A DNA stretch of 64,000 nucleotides, taken from Perilla frutescens (Eukaryota; Streptophyta; Magnoliopsida; Lamiales; Lamiaceae). The notes under the pieces are model-generated. The model saw only the letters and a program-made list of their open reading frames with translations. It had not been told where the DNA came from and ran no database searches. Position numbers and translations under genes: made by a program. Positions 1 through 13,180 of this stretch are shown here, in pieces (the first letter of the stretch is position 1; each line of letters opens with the position of its first letter). The stretch is from contig BRKX01000006.1 of NCBI GenBank assembly GCA_026008535.1, positions 456,501-520,500 of the forward strand, read 5' to 3'.

Positions 1-82
1 GTATGCATCCGATACACCATTAGACAGTCAACGAAAGTGTCAAGAACTTGACAATCCATTGTCAAGTAGCCTTGATGTCCAC

Positions 83-456
83 CATGGACGACAATTATAC
101 TCACCCTGACGAAGATGACTCCCGACTCTAGCGTGGATGCTCTCTCCACCATCGAAGCCATAATTGCTAGCTACCACTTTCAACTCGCCGGAGAAGGTAA
201 AATTGATTCTATAAATCTCGAAGATTAATTTTCGAATTCCTATTTTTTGAAAATCGATAGATGTGGTGACAGTAAAGGCAGATTCGGGGAAGTGGTGCGT
301 CGATGGTGGAGAGAGCACCACGCTGGAGAGGAAGAATAGTCCGCTGCCTTTTTTTCCAGATTGTATTTCATTTCATATTCAATTTCTCTTGTAAGTTTAA
401 TGGTGACGAGAAGTTGCGAGTAGGGGGAGTCGTCTTCGTCGGGGCTGACTACAACC
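83..456. repeat. Imperfect inverted repeat (unclassified element)
   Basis: A left arm at about 83-163 pairs with two right segments. The part around GCTCTCTCCACCATCGA (about 140-158) is found inverted at 298-330, and the part beginning CCATGG at 83 is found inverted at 412-456. The order B'-A' is what a hairpin element with an insertion in its right arm would give. Purine-rich GCCGGAGAAGA units follow at 470-535. No complete open frame or target duplication was found, so the class is unknown. Confidence 0.45.
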
Positions 457-640
457 ATGGCCGGGGCATTCGCCGGAGAAGAAGACTCAACCACTACCTG
501 CCGGAGAAGACGACGCAACCATTGCCCGCCGGAGAAGAAACAACAGCAGCAACTACGTTTCTTCTTTTCTTTTCTGTTTTTTTTTTAATTTATCGATTAA
601 TTATTTTTATTTTTTAGACTAAAGGACAATAATGTAAATG

Positions 641-714
641 TGTGTGGTGCAAAGAGTAAAATTAGTGGTGCATTAAGTAGATGTGGTGCAAAGAGCAAAA
701 TTCGTGGTGCATTT
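641..714. repeat. Short tandem direct repeat, about 40-bp unit
   Basis: Two adjacent units share GTGGTGCAAAGAG followed by AAAATT and GTGGTGCATT, at about 641-675 and 681-714. They lie at the outer edge of the inverted repeat at 83-456 and may be subterminal repeats of the same element. The next 600 bp up to the DUF300 gene is AT-rich and holds nothing else I recognise. Confidence 0.5.
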
Positions 715-1336
715 AGAAACTCCCTAAAAAATAATACTAAATAACCAATCCTAAATAAAAATAATATTATCTAAAAACTACAGATAAAAATAAAACTCTT
801 TTTTTAGCACCTAGCTAGTATATTTAATGCCCAAAATTATCACTTCAAATACAATGATAGTAAATTAGCTATCAAGTTAACTAGAAAAAAAAAATATAGT
901 GTTTCATAATCTTGGCAAGTACATTGATATCAAGTTTCACTACTATATATGTGATTTGGCTCGTGCCGATATTATTTTGGTCAATTATTGCAAGATTGAA
1001 TAAGCTATTCAAGCCGAGTTCAAGCTTCGAATTTTTCAGTCGAGCTCGAGTCTAGTAGTACTACTTGGCTCGATTACACCCCTAATTAGATTATTAAAAG
1101 CTATTCAAATGAAGATGGTACAGTCGACATTACAGAATAGAGTTCAAAAATAGCATTCGTTTAATAATTGATGTACTAATCTTGACTTTAAACACAGCCA
1201 GGCCGAAAAAGATGACGTCGTATTATTATACGATACAAAAGGAGTCGAATAGAGATACCTATGGTTAATACACCATGAAGCTGCCATACAAATGAAGCAG
1301 CAACGTTGCTGAAGTCGTTCGCTCGAGTTTCCCTCG

Positions 1337-4300
1337 TCATTCTTTCTTCCCTTCAGCCTTAACCGAAACTGATCCAACGCGGTATGGTTCAGCAGTATAT
1401 GCATATTGCATAAGGAGGGAGAAGAAAACCATCTCCACAATCACCAGGGTGTTCTGAAGAGCTTCCTGAAGATGCTCGACGTCCAGCCAGAAATGGTTCG
1501 ATTTTATTAACCCCATTGCTACGAGAATATCAAGCACAATTCCCTGCAAATCGATAAACACATATGCATCGTTACTAAACTAACAAAAAGAATGGAGAAT
1601 GGCAACATGCTGCCAATTTCGATTTATTTGAATCTCAGAATGTGGAAAACTGAACATATGTCACATTCAAACAATGGGAACTTCCTTTTTCATCATTTAG
1701 CTCAACTCCATTTATAGCTAAACAGAACAACAATTATAAAACGAGCAAAGGCTAATTCCTAACTTTACTGGTGTCAAAAATGATGCATCAGTTAAGAAAT
1801 GTGACAGAGTGAGAAACATTGCATAAATTGATGGCTTAGTGTAACAAGTTTAAATAAATAGACAGTTTCGCCCTTCAAAACTATAAGTGCCATGAACATG
1901 ATGGAATACTGACGGACTATCTTGCAGCAGATGGCTTCAGAGAGTTGCTCTCTAAATATCGTGGTGTTTGGGGGGGGGGGGGAGATTAACTGATTAAGTG
2001 TAATGTGTATATATACAAATGAGTAATTTGTATGTGAGCACAATTTTAATAGCAATTGCTTCTTTCCCCTCTGTAAACACTGTATTAATTTTGAATTTGC
2101 CATGGTTTTAGTTCAAATTTCAACAATCACAATAGTCGTATCCTACAGAAAAAAAAAACCTACTCATTAACGCTTCACTTTTCTCTGCATAGTAAATTGG
2201 TTTATGAGAAACATACCTGCCAGAAACAGAAGAAGACAATTCCTTTGACACACAAGAATTTGGCGAGAGGTTTGTGAGGTGCCAACTCCTTTGCGAAAAC
2301 ATGGTAGAACACAACAAGAGAATACAGTGCCAGTGAAACTGAAACATTCAAGATGATGGTGAAAGTCCAGCTAAGCCAGCTAGGATACATATCAAGAAGT
2401 TGAAACGTTATCATCAAGACAGAGCAAACAGGGCGAATCACAACAAATTGCAATGTCCAGTCCTTGAGAAGTTTTAGATTTTTGTGATCCAAACGGACAG
2501 TATGGGGCTGCATTCAGAAATAGGCATATGTTCAGAAACGTTGTTACCATATATTCAGATTGATTGAAAAAGAAGAAACAGAAAATTTATACATATGTGC
2601 ATTGCAAATTCTAACATAAAATGTCATCTCAATATCTCACAAAATGAATCAATTAGACTAAACAGATTAACATTGATTAATGTAGATAGTAGATACTCCT
2701 AGATTTTGTTGCAATAACTATCGGTTAAGCCTTGTTCGCTGCATTAGCAAATTAACGTTTTCTGGAGAATGGGCTCAAAAGGGTCCAATCCTGGGACTTC
2801 CTCATCCGTTCCAGGGCTAAAATAATGAAATTCTCTCTGGTTTATCAATTCAGCCATGCTCCAATTGAGTTTTTTTATTATGCAAAAAGGCCTTCCAGAG
2901 AGATCTCCGATATATTCCAATTTGACCTTAATCTCATGAAATGTTCTTCTGTATCAAGGTAAATTTCAACGACAGCATAAATCCTGAGCGAACAAGACAT
3001 ACCTCCATAGTCTATACTCTATAATGATTAGGACTAAATAATCAAAATTAAAAGAATTAGAAGTGTACCTGGAAAAGAGTCATCGGGAATGAGTGATGGA
3101 TTTCTCTTCCTTTAATTTCATCAGGTACTATGTTCTTGCTGATGGATATGTTCAGGTAAGTATACATTAAACCCAAAAACTTTGCCATCACCTACCATTG
3201 AAGACAAAGTTAAGTACCTTGATGAACGTAGTTCTGAAAACAACAATTGAGGTATCAATTACCAAAAAACTCACCAGAGCCTCATAACATTCTTTTATAG
3301 AATCCAAGAAAGTGAAAAATGTTTCACTCCCTTTTATGTCCAACAGACCAACATAAGAGTCGATAGCATATAAGGGAGCCATGAGGACTATTATAATAAT
3401 TGCCTTTTGTTCCTTGGGCTTCTTCCATGACATGTAATGTTGGGACACTAGCTGTATTGAGAAGTGCAAACAGAGCATGACGCATACAGTTGATCCCATC
3501 AGAGTAAACTGCCCACGATTCATGGTGGCGATTTCTCTAGCTTGCTGGAAGAATATAATAATTAGAAACTGAAAGCAACTCAATTGCTAATAATGGAAAA
3601 TATGACTTAACTCTTGATTTTCCTTTTTACAATGTGAGAATATAACAATTACCGAAAACTGAACAAGATTCCTTCATAATATGATCATCATTAATGCTAT
3701 TTTGCTTCTTAGTACTACCATATCCACAACTCACTCATGCTGAAGCACTCTTATTCGTAATGGAAAGACACGTAGCCTTTGTATGCTCAACAGATGACAC
3801 AAAACGGAGAATGCACAAGATAGTTCTTATACATGAAAACAATACACATGTTTAATCCATTTGAATCATTTGTGTCTTCCCTTAGCTTCCAACTACTTGT
3901 TTGAGAACTCAAACGTCGTTATAGTTTCATAAAATTATCACCATAGTATTTTCAACAAGTATATATAGTGTCAAGAACCAAGCTTCAATACCCTTGTAGT
4001 TATTATAAAGAAGCGCCTCGTCCACTTTGATATCACAGGAATCATGAATATGCCTATTATGATTTTTGACTAAATACTTTTAGGGAAATGGCATCACATC
4101 ATTTATCAAGTTCTAAATGATCTAAAAGGATCGCCATGTAAATGGATCGCTACTCAACCAAAATCCTTGAACCAAACCTCGGTACTTCCGCTCTCACTTT
4201 ACTAAGACAAGATCTGCTTGTGATAGTAATGTTTTGTAATAATTCCAATATCAATAGAAAATTCGTAGATTCAACTGAAGATGACTCACAAGTTTCTTGC

Positions 4301-4790
4301 AAATTATCAAACAATCTAACAACAGTTTCTTTCCTTTTCCTATTACTCGCATTCAAGAAATTGTTTTTTCAATATCTTCATAGAAACAATGTCAACGCGA
4401 AAGGTGAAATGCCTTATGCTCGAAAACTGAATAATCTTCACTAGCTCAATACCTAAAACGTGAACCATTATTAAATGGGAAAGAAAAGTAGAGCAAGAAA
4501 AATGAAAATCCTACAAATCCACTTCAACTACAAAATCTTACTTTGCAATTTCGCAAAAATTAAATCTAAGACGAGGGAGAAACGTGATTTTTTTCAAAAC
4601 AAAAACCCTGTAACAGCTCAAAAAACACCACACTTATTTAGCGTACACAGATAACGCCTACGAACTCATGTCGGAATCAAAATTAACATCAATTTATTCA
4701 AAACCAGAAATAAAATCCACAAAAAAGAAGAAGAAAGAAAGTGGAAAAAACTTACAGTATAGCGTGATCGGAGACAGTGGAGAAATCAAG
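1337..4790 (-). CDS. DUF300/TMEM184 family membrane protein (LAZ1-homolog-like)
   Basis: Multi-pass membrane protein of the organic solute transporter Ost-alpha/TMEM184/DUF300 family. Plant members include LAZ1 and its homologs, which act in tonoplast/vacuolar and brassinosteroid-related trafficking. The four coding exons are 3275-3523, 3069-3191, 2217-2507 and 1337-1543, all phase 0 with GT-AG introns, giving 289 residues, the usual length of the short plant members. Diagnostic stretches in order are QLVSQHYMSWKKPKEQ, IIIIVLMAPLYAIDS, KECYEAL, KGREIHHSFPMTLF, VIRPVCSVLMI, SLALYSLVVFYHVFAKEL, VKGIVFFCFWQGIVL and EALQNTLVIVEMVFFS. The start ATG at 3523 is the first in frame after a likely 5'UTR intron (acceptor at 3547, donor near 4756), which puts an untranslated exon around 4757-4790. 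No lesion was seen. Family assignment is firm; the cellular role is inferred from homologs. Confidence 0.9.
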
Positions 4791-4859
4791 AAAAAAGATC
4801 AGTTGATTGAGCAATCAAGCCAGTGATTGTCAAGTCTTGACTTTAATACTATAAATGTA

Positions 4860-4881
4860 AATATATATATATATATATATA
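4860..4881. repeat. (TA)n microsatellite upstream of the DUF300 gene
   Basis: About ten TA repeats lie immediately upstream of the inferred first untranslated exon of the DUF300 gene. They could overlap its promoter. From here to about 5490 the sequence is AT-rich with no other recognisable feature. Confidence 0.7.
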
Positions 4882-5491
4882 AATTCAATTATATTACACG
4901 TAATAAATAAGGGTATGGACGCGAAGTACGAATTCATTTGACTCGTTGATTGTAAGGTTAGAGTGTTAGGTGAGATAAGAAGTTAAAATTCAGAATATTA
5001 ACGCTTTTCAGAAAATCAGTATCTTATCCCCTCAATAAAAAATAAAAAAAATCAGTATTTTATGAAATATTATACTCTTTAGTTTATGAATAAATGTCAT
5101 TCTAACTTTTTAATTTTATTTTAAAAAAAGTGTCATTTCAAATTCGAAATAAAAAATTCATATTTTTCACACATTTGTACTCATTTAATCTATTTATACA
5201 TCTATATTTAACTCATTTAATGTATTCACACATGAATGCACTAGGTAAATTAATTAATTTATTAATTTGTATGCATTTATCCAAACTGACATTTAATTGA
5301 AAATGGAGAAAGTATATGATTATATTTATATATGCATGTAAATAAATCGAAGAGTAGCTAGAGATTTGAATTACGGACAATAATTTCGTAGCCATCGCGG
5401 TTGACTTGAAAGCTCGTGAATCGGCTCGATATAGAGTAGTGAATTAATTTATAATATTTCTAATTAATAGTTTGAAATTGAAATATGATAC

Positions 5492-5868
5492 ATAATTGGA
5501 GAATTATCAATTCAGGGTTTGAAAGATGTGTAATATATCAATTCAGAATCTGAAATATGAAAATTCTCAATTTAGGATTTGAAAGATGAAAATTATTAAT
5601 CCAGGATCTCAAAAATCATGAATTTTTATTTTTTTTATTTTTAATTAATTTTATCAATTTCCTTATTAGATTTAATAGATAATTAATGGAGGGATTTTCA
5701 TTGAAAATTAATATAAAGTTACTTAAAAATAAAAAAATAAAAATCGTAATTTTTGAGATCCTGAATTGAGAATTTTCATCTTCCGGATCCTAGATTGAGA
5801 ATTTTCATTTTTCAGATCCCGAATTGATAGATTACACATCTTTTTGATCATGAATCGATAATTCTCCT
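5492..5868. mobile_element. Long-TIR MITE, copy 1 (pair with 40322-40700)
   Basis: The left half carries repeated TCAATTCAGG and GAAAGATG units. The right half carries the inverse, GAATTGAGAATTTTCATCTT, repeated with small changes. The ends are GGAGAATTATCAATTCAGG on the left and the near-inverse GAATCGATAATTCTCC on the right. The whole about 375-bp segment can fold on itself. A second copy of the same family lies inside the terpene synthase gene. There is no coding capacity, so it is non-autonomous. Confidence 0.75.
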
Positions 5869-5881
5869 ATATAATTATATA

Positions 5882-6150
5882 TATGATGTTTAATATTTAT
5901 GTTGTTGTTGTACAAGTATGCACACATAATTAAAATCATATCTCATCGATTAAATTATGATTTTTATTTAGATATTTCACATTGAGCAATTGTTAAATGA
6001 GTAAAGTAGAATGTGTATGATATTTTATATTTATGTTGTATAAATATGCATATTCCAACAAAGGTGCGTAATTAAAATTATATCTCATCAATTAGATTAT
6101 GATTTTTATTTAGATATTTCACATTAAGTAATTGTTAAATGGGTAAATTA
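5882..6150. repeat. Imperfect tandem duplication, about 135-bp unit
   Basis: Two adjacent units share AATTAAAAT, ATATCTCATC, ATTATGATTTTTATTTAGAT and ATTTCACATT, at about 5882-6015 and 6017-6150. The second unit carries a few substitutions and a short insertion. It lies next to the MITE at 5492-5868. The remaining DNA up to the lyase gene at 6569 is AT-rich and unassigned. Confidence 0.7.
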
Positions 6151-6568
6151 GATTTTTTAACTATATTCAGTAAGTATATTAGGCTCGATTAAACTCGTTT
6201 AGGTACATTTGAATTTTTTTCATAAAACTACTCCAACTTATGCCTAGTTACAAAGAAACTCTCAACTTTTCCTGCATATAATTTTAGTCAAATATTTTAA
6301 TGCGGATCGAGTAATTTTCCACACAAATTTCTTATTTTGAACTAAAATTTCATGCAGGATCAGAGAAGCAAGACATGATTTGTAAAAATGCTAAAGATTA
6401 AGATTTTTTTTTTAATGGTAAGAGCATTTTTGTTAATTACTTCAAAAGTCACGCTAAAATATGATATTTACCGTAAAAATATACATGTAAATATTTCATC
6501 ATATACGGGCAAAAGTTAAAAATTTCAATAGTCAAAATTTTGCGCATGCAATGTCAATTAAAAGCTCC

Positions 6569-9500
6569 CTAATTTGGAATGGAGTTACAAAAAGAAGCCA
6601 TATTTGCTGCTGCAGATGTGCTGCATCTCATAACGATTTTAGCACCTCCCCTAGAACTAGTCCCCATTGCGTCCAATGGCTGCCACCCTGTTAGTGAAAT
6701 TTTGAAAAAACTCAATAAAATGATAGGCTGCACGAGAGTCTTGTGACAGACGGTCAAGATCCGTTAGATGGTACTCATATTTGGATCCAAGTATAAGAAC
6801 AGTCTAACGGGACAGTCTGACACAAGTTTTTATGATTCGCTTATACACCTTTGCTTCTTATAAGAAAATGTTATTCGTAAGAAGTGCAAAAGAAAATGGG
6901 AAAGCAAACCTGACAAAAAACCGCGAATGGCTCCCTGAGAGGACCATCACATGAAAGTTCACTCGTACTTCCGTCGATAAAAGTCCCATCAGCAAATATC
7001 ACCTATAAACATGAATTATCATCCCAGTAAATCACAATTTACTCAGAAGCATGAAAATGCACACGGTAATCATCTTATTTGGATATCTTCTTTCCAAATT
7101 AATACCTCAGATGCATAGCCAGGAGTTGCACCTGCTATAGGTTTTGTAAAAGAACTAACTGGAGAACTTCTCTGCACAGCTTCACAAAAGGCAAGCAGGC
7201 GTTCGCGGCTTCCAAGTTTTACTGCCTGAAAGCAGAACAAAGCAGTGCAATATCAGAAATTATGTAGCTAAATGTCAATCTGAACTGCCAACAAAACAAC
7301 ACCAGTTATTAGTATAATGAGATAGAAATTTATGTTGTACCAATCATCATTACTAACACATCAAATATAAGTGTGTGTGTGTGTGTGTGCGATGTTGAAT
7401 TACTCGAGATACCTGCACTACATCATGACGAGAGACTCGGCAACCTGGTTGCACCTGGTATCCTTGACCTGCCATGACTTCAGCAATGAGAAGGCTTCCC
7501 TGGTAATAGCTTACAATGTCATGATATGATAGAGATGTGCTAGAATTCGGCAGGGTGCTGGGAGGAGAAAAGATGACATAGAAAAGCAGGGTTCACCTTT
7601 ACTGCTTCACCAACCATTTGTGGAGCGAGGAACAAACCCTGGAAAAATATTCGCATTATATCACCTGGAGTAGAACCACAATCAATTCCTAGACCCGGGG
7701 CAGAGAGACGAGCAGCTGCTGCTTCTACCCATTTTTTTCTCCCAGCAACATACCCACCACACGGTGCTATAGTTCCACCAGGATTTTTTATGAAACTTCC
7801 AGCAATTAGATCTGCACCCTGCCAGCAACCAACAACAGCAGAATAAACGTGAATTCTTGAAACTCTATGATGGAGGTGAAATCAATATAGAAAAGCAAAA
7901 CACTGCATACCACCATCGGAGGTTCGATTCTATCTGTAAATTCACCGTAGCAATTATCCACCATGACCAGACAATGTGGATTCTGCAACTGTATGTGCAT
8001 GGTATAACTAGAACAATTAATCCTTTAGTTACAAATGGAGAGAATTTTTAAGAAAAAAAAGTGCAATACATTTTTTGAACACTTTATGATGAATAAAGTT
8101 TGATAAGTTTTTCCGTTCCCAGCTGCCAGGTCCTCCTCTCAAAGTATATAGGACTAACTTACTCAGAAACTAACTAAATTACATAAAAAGATGAATGTTC
8201 TTTATAGCTACCTTGATTATCTCTATAGCCCTTCCAATTTCATCTACACTCAAACTGCGTCTCCATGAATAACCGCATGATCTCTGAATGAGCGCACATT
8301 TTGTTTGAGGTTTCAAAGCAATCTTTAGGGCTGCCCAGTCAAGCCCTCCGTCCTCGGCAAGCTGAAATACAAATAGTGTTCAGTAAACAAGCACCTACTT
8401 CAAAAGTAGAGATCTGTACGTGTAGATAACTTGAAAATTGTGAATGAGCAGATACATACAGGCACTTCTCTATAATCTATTCCAAAATCTTTCAAAGAAC
8501 CCAAACCATTAGAGTCCCTGATTCCAATAACTTCCTCTAACGTGTCATAAGGAGCTCCAGCAACTGCCAAAAGCTGGCAAAAAATCAGTCTAAAAATATA
8601 TGGTAGATTCATCTTAAGATCATACATGCACATAATGATTTTTCAATCAAAAACTAGAACAGCAAGAAGGAAATTCAAACTTACCTCATCACCAGGCCTT
8701 AGGAAAGCAAACAAAGCACAGGTGATTGCATGAGTACCTGAGAAAAACTGGTATCGAATGAGAGTGAGTTAACCAGCATATAACACCTGTCAAACAGAGA
8801 AACGACAATATGGAATGGCAAACCTGTGCTCGAACAATGGCAGACTCAGCACCAAAAATATCTGCAAAAGCTTGATCCAGGGCTTCACGCCCACCAGATT
8901 CTTCATGACCATAGCCTGTGCTACCACCAAAATGCTGGTGCCGAAACATGCAAGTCATTTGCACATGTTAAGTATGCATGTAATGATCTCAAAGCAACGC
9001 AAGAGAGAAACGCACGAGCATCCGACTGCTCATGTAGAGTTTAGGTGATCTAGACATTTCTTTAATCTTCCAAGAACATAGTAGAGTTATACCACCACCA
9101 AATCATGTGAAAACTTACAAACATGCTAATAAGAAAAAGCAATCTAATTGAGGTTAAATGCGTTGCATTGATAGGATACACTATAGAAAAGTTTCAGTTC
9201 CCAAGAAACAATTAGTAAAACTATTTCATGAATAATAAAGAATTGAAACAAAACCACCGATTCCTGTTCCGACTACTAATAATCTAAACTAAACCTAGTA
9301 ATCAATTAAGTTAATCTCAGCTCTAGCCTCTAAAACATCCCCAAGGAAGTCGATAAACAAACACTCTTGAAAACCAACACAATCGAACTTCATCCACACC
9401 CAAATCAAATAAGAAATGCTAGCAGCACAGCATATAAATCAAAATCAAACCAAATAACGAAGGAAGCTCAATAATCCTGACACATTCAGAGCTTACATGA

Positions 9501-9845
9501 GATCCTACACGAGCATTCTGAAAAGCTTTAAGCACGCGCGCGGAGTTGCGCGCCACCAAATTATCCACCGCTCGGAAATCCGAGTACAATGAATCCACCG
9601 CCTTCTCAACCTGCGTAATTTCCATTAAATATCAAGGAAAAAAAACAAAAACAAAAAAAAAATCAACCATTGAGTTGAACCTCTGGTGCGAATGGCTGCT
9701 CATCGCTGTGGAGAGAGAGAGCTGAGACCAGTGTCCTTGAGCGCACTGGAACTGTAGCTCCGGGAAAAGCCACAGCGGCGCAGGTTAGGCGGAAAGTGGG
9801 CGTCGGATAAGCGGAAGTGGTGGTGCAGGATAAGAGCATAGACAT
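6569..9845 (-). CDS. Methionine gamma-lyase-like / aluminium-resistance family PLP enzyme
   Basis: PLP-dependent enzyme of the Met_gamma_lyase/'aluminium resistance' family (Cys/Met metabolism fold class I), shared by plants, cyanobacteria and Firmicutes. Exon 1 (9681-9845) encodes MSMLLSCTTTSAYPTPTFR, which is Ser/Thr-rich and acid-poor like a plastid transit peptide. Exon 2 (9497-9610) encodes VEKAVDSLYSDFRAVDNLVA. Exon 3 (8824-8934) begins HFGGSTGYGHEESGGREALD. Later exons give LAVAGAPYDTLEEVIG, CALIQRSCGYSWR, VMVDNCYGEFTD, then GSFIKNPGGTIAPCGGYVAG with the expected PLP lysine in SFIKNPGG. The last exon (6569-6691) ends TSSRGGAKIVMRCS...SIPN. About ten exons read in frame with ordinary splice sites. 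The substrate is not fixed by sequence; some homologs are annotated as cystathionine or methionine lyases. The first in-frame ATG is at 9845. No defect was seen. Confidence 0.88.
6725..6832. repeat. Short inverted repeat in the last intron of the lyase gene
   Basis: Within the intron at 6692-6910, GTCTTGTGACAGAC near 6735 and CCGTTAGA near 6761 recur inverted as TCTAACGG and GTCTGACACAAG near 6803-6830. The roughly 100-bp palindrome looks like a small MITE or its remnant. No target duplication was established. Confidence 0.5.
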
Positions 9846-10370
9846 TTTGAGTGTGGCTCGAGTCGTGGTCAAGCCAGTTTGTAATAGATTGGAGGCCCAT
9901 TAGGATTTGGGCAACGGCTATCAATTTTCCAAGTTTCTTCTCCTTTTATTTGATTTATTTATTATGGGTAAATTTAGCTTTAATGGTTAATGCCTACATT
10001 TTATGCTATTTTTAAAAAATAATTATTCTTATAAAATTAACAAATGATTACCAACTATTTTAAAAAATGTACAAATTTAATATTTGATCAATTTTTAAAT
10101 CTGAAAATGATGTGTAATTAAATAACTGAATGTATTTTAATATTTATATTTCTCCATCTGCGTAAAAAAAAATTCACAATCAATCTTTTTTTTTTAAAAT
10201 ACAATCAATTATATAGAATTTTCAAGGCATAAAATTGATCAAATGTTAAAACTTCCGTAAAATATATATTTTTTAATAAAATGAACTTTAAATTAGGGTA
10301 CAAATTCACGTCTCCTCGCATATCTATAATTTGCTAAGTTTGTTTGTTTTTTTGCTCGTGTGATCTACAG
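9846..10370. other. Upstream region of the lyase gene, no gene seen
   Basis: The first 100 bp should contain the 5'UTR and promoter of the lyase gene. A short frame upstream of the ATG at 9845 has no ATG of its own in phase. The rest is AT-rich with poly-A/T runs and shows no open frame of interest or clear promoter motif. Confidence 0.4.
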
Positions 10371-10374
10371 TTAT

Positions 10375-11045
10375 TTGTTATTTTACAAAACTAAAAATCA
10401 CCATTACTGTTAATTATTAACACTTGTTTATGTAATTTCTCTAAAATAACTATTGTTTATATAAAAACCAACTTAACACATTGATATAATAAAAACCTGT
10501 TTTTAAAAATTATTTATCAGTATAAAATTCAACTAGACACGTTTGTTATCCAATTTGTGTTAGTAATTATGCATTAACATAAAAATCAAATAAATGCATT
10601 TTTTTATATAAAAATAAGGATGACATTTCTCCTTAGGTGTTTTAGAACAAGAAATAATTAAATTATTGTCCTAATAGATCAAATATTGTTTAGGAATTTT
10701 TTTTAAGTATTAAAGGAGTTTTGTATAGTCATGCATTTATTCGATTTTAAATTTAAACAAAATGTTAGTTTTTATAATAATTATATTTTATGCATATAAA
10801 TTAAATAAGATTTCATATAAAGAATTGCATTAGACAAATAATTTCACACAAACAATACGCGTAACGCGTTAAACAAATAACTATAAACTACTGATCATAT
10901 GATTTCGGATAACAATTGTGTGTCTAGTTGAATTCATATTAACAAATAATTAATAAAAACGGTTTAATATATCATTGTGTTTAATTGGTTTTTATATAAT
11001 CAAAAGTTAATAATTAAAAGTAATGACGATTTTGAGTAAAAATAG
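10375..11045. mobile_element. Long-TIR MITE, about 670 bp
   Basis: The left arm (about 10395-10560) contains TAATTATTAACACTTG, TATATAAAAACCAACTTAAC and AAATTCAACTAGACACG. The right arm (about 10897-11030) contains the inverse, including GTGTCTAGTTGAATTCATAT, GTGTTTAATTGG and TTTTTATATAATC. Arm similarity is high over about 150 bp. The central 330 bp is AT-rich without a transposase. This is a non-autonomous, hairpin-forming TIR element whose superfamily was not determined. Confidence 0.7.
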
Positions 11046-12640
11046 GGATTGGATAATAAACCAAACCAGATAGATTGAATAGTTGACTTCCATTTATATG
11101 TAGCATCACACATTAGCGGTGTCGGTGTGGGGTTAACTCGTTCCCACGGTTGAATAGGGAAATGATTTTGTATATTGTGATGCCAGATAAGACTCGAGCA
11201 TGACACATCAACTTTTGGTGCTCGAAAATTGATCAAATGATACATTTATAATAAGTTCAATACGCCAAGTATCAAATTTTTATTTATTAAAGTTCGAGAT
11301 ATTTTGTGAATCCATTGAAATGTCTATTTAAAACATGACATTTTCCCCTTTTTCAATTGGGGTAGAGGAGCAATGGATTTCGATTGTACCCAAGACCTTA
11401 TATTTTCACACAGGATATCCACCATTTGGATGTCTCTATATATTATTAACTATACATATACGACGAACCCAATTACTTTGTCATGATGCCACAACATATA
11501 ACGACCGTTGATATATATAATATGCACGTGTTATATCGTGGCTAATATGTATGTGTATATATCACAAATGGCACAACTTATATTTGAACAAATGAGATCT
11601 TCTAGACCATTTTTAATGTGTCACTATCAAATTTATTAGTTTTTTTTTTCATTTTTTTCTTCATTTTAAATTTCAATTGTGTTTTAGTTTATTAATTATA
11701 TCTAATTAAGGTTAATAATTATTTTTTAATATTTAATTATTAATTCAATTTATAGTTATTAATAATTAAGGTTGATTTTTTCATAATTAAAGTAACTTTT
11801 TATAAATTTAATTTTTTAGCAATAAATATGAAATGTGGTTTATTAAATTATAATAATTTTATTTTGATAATCAATTGTAATGATCTAGCTTCTGGAATGA
11901 CGGCTGCCCCACAAACCAACACAAGCCTATCTCAATTCCCAACAATATTGTCTCAGGTCAAACACGTTTAATTTTGGAGTTCTGATCGAATGCACACCAG
12001 AAAATAAGATGCACCTCGTTGTATGAATAACACCTGCCAAATCATTTAAGTCCTCCTTAACTATAAATAGTCCTATTCCCGTATAATTTCAGAATTCCTC
12101 TCTTTCAGGTGTGGATTCAGTTCATTCATGTACCCCTCAACTTGAAAGTTTGACATGAGGCTACTCTTTGTCCGTCTCTATACTCGGTGATTACTCAATG
12201 TTTCAATCCCGGACGTTACATAAATTAAACATTATTAAAACAATAAATGTAATAGTAGGATACAAGTATATAATACAAAAAATATCACATCTCATATTTA
12301 GGCAGCACCCAATCATCGGAGAAAATTGTGTACATATTTCCTCACATTCATGGTAGGTATATACACACACACAACTAATATAATGAGAATATATCATCTA
12401 GAAACACACACTTTTATTCCAACACGGACTTAATTAGAATAGTGAGACAGTTAAATGAAAATGTCAAAATTAATTTTATTTGACAGAAGATAGCCATTAG
12501 CAACACATCATGAGCAAATGAGAATTTGTATAAACGATGCTACGTAACCTTATGTTAATGCCAGAAAAAATAGTATGTATATACATGTGTACGTTGTTGA
12601 AGTATATATATATATATATATATAGATAAATTATAATGAA
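11046..12640. other. Gene-poor AT-rich stretch
   Basis: There are no credible coding exons. The higher-complexity part at 11880-12120, with CTCAGGTCAAACACG and GAATGCACACCAG, resembles old retroelement or promoter-like DNA, but I could not identify it. A (TA)n tract at 12603-12624 ends the stretch. Confidence 0.35.
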
Positions 12641-12643
12641 AAA

Positions 12644-12850
12644 TCATCTGTATGATTTAAGAATACTCCCGCAGAAAGTGCACATAATAGCCTTCCACGA
12701 CTTGTAATAAAAGGGGATGTAACAAAACCTAGTCAAGGTCTGCATGTCCGCCACCGTCGCCCCGTGCCGGCACCGCGAACACGTCCCCGCCACCGGCTTG
12801 CTCCGCCGCACCACGCTCTTCTGATCCACCAGGAAACAGAAACAAACCAT
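12644..12850 (-). CDS. Small zinc-ribbon protein (plant-specific, uncharacterised)
   Basis: A 68-residue single-exon protein starting at the ATG at 12850. It opens with the hydrophobic FCFLVDQK stretch, then VVRRSKPVAG and GTCSRCRHGATVADM. It ends RFCYIPFYYKSWKAI and MCTFCGSILKSYR. The two Cys pairs, CSRC and CTFC, sit about 31 residues apart and form a zinc ribbon. Short plant proteins of this layout are conserved and often mis-annotated as a methionyl-tRNA synthetase fragment; their function is unknown. The length fits the family, so it is probably complete. A CT-rich tract lies just upstream (12852-12871), a usual feature of plant 5'UTRs. Identification rests on recalled family resemblance, not a search. 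Confidence 0.72.
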   Translation of the reverse strand: MVCFCFLVDQKSVVRRSKPVAGTCSRCRHGATVADMQTLTRFCYIPFYYKSWKAIMCTFCGSILKSYR

Positions 12851-13012
12851 CAACTCTCTCTCTCTCTCTCTTAAACTTTCTGATCACAAAAGGATAATTA
12901 AACAGGCCTGGTTGTGGGATCTGCTTAACTACTTCGTTCAACTTTCTAAATACAACACCACTACAGGCATACTTATAGTTATTTTTTTTGGGTGAAATGA
13001 TGCAATATTCTG

Positions 13013-13014
<2 letters not shown>

Positions 13015-13044
<30 letters not shown>

Positions 13045-13180
13045 CACACTATATATATATATATAGTGTCAATATATTACAGCTCGGTGCTGGCTAAGAA
13101 GACAAAATCAAGATGAGGGCCAGCATTCGTATGCACACACACACACACATATGCAGTATATATATATATATATTGTACGT
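13015..13180. repeat. Cluster of CT, TA and CA microsatellites
   Basis: A (CT)n tract at 13015-13030 is followed by TA repeats at 13031-13062, a CA tract at 13134-13149 and another TA tract at 13158-13173. This is simple-sequence DNA upstream of the zinc-ribbon gene. It would be polymorphic but carries no other recognisable signal. Confidence 0.75.
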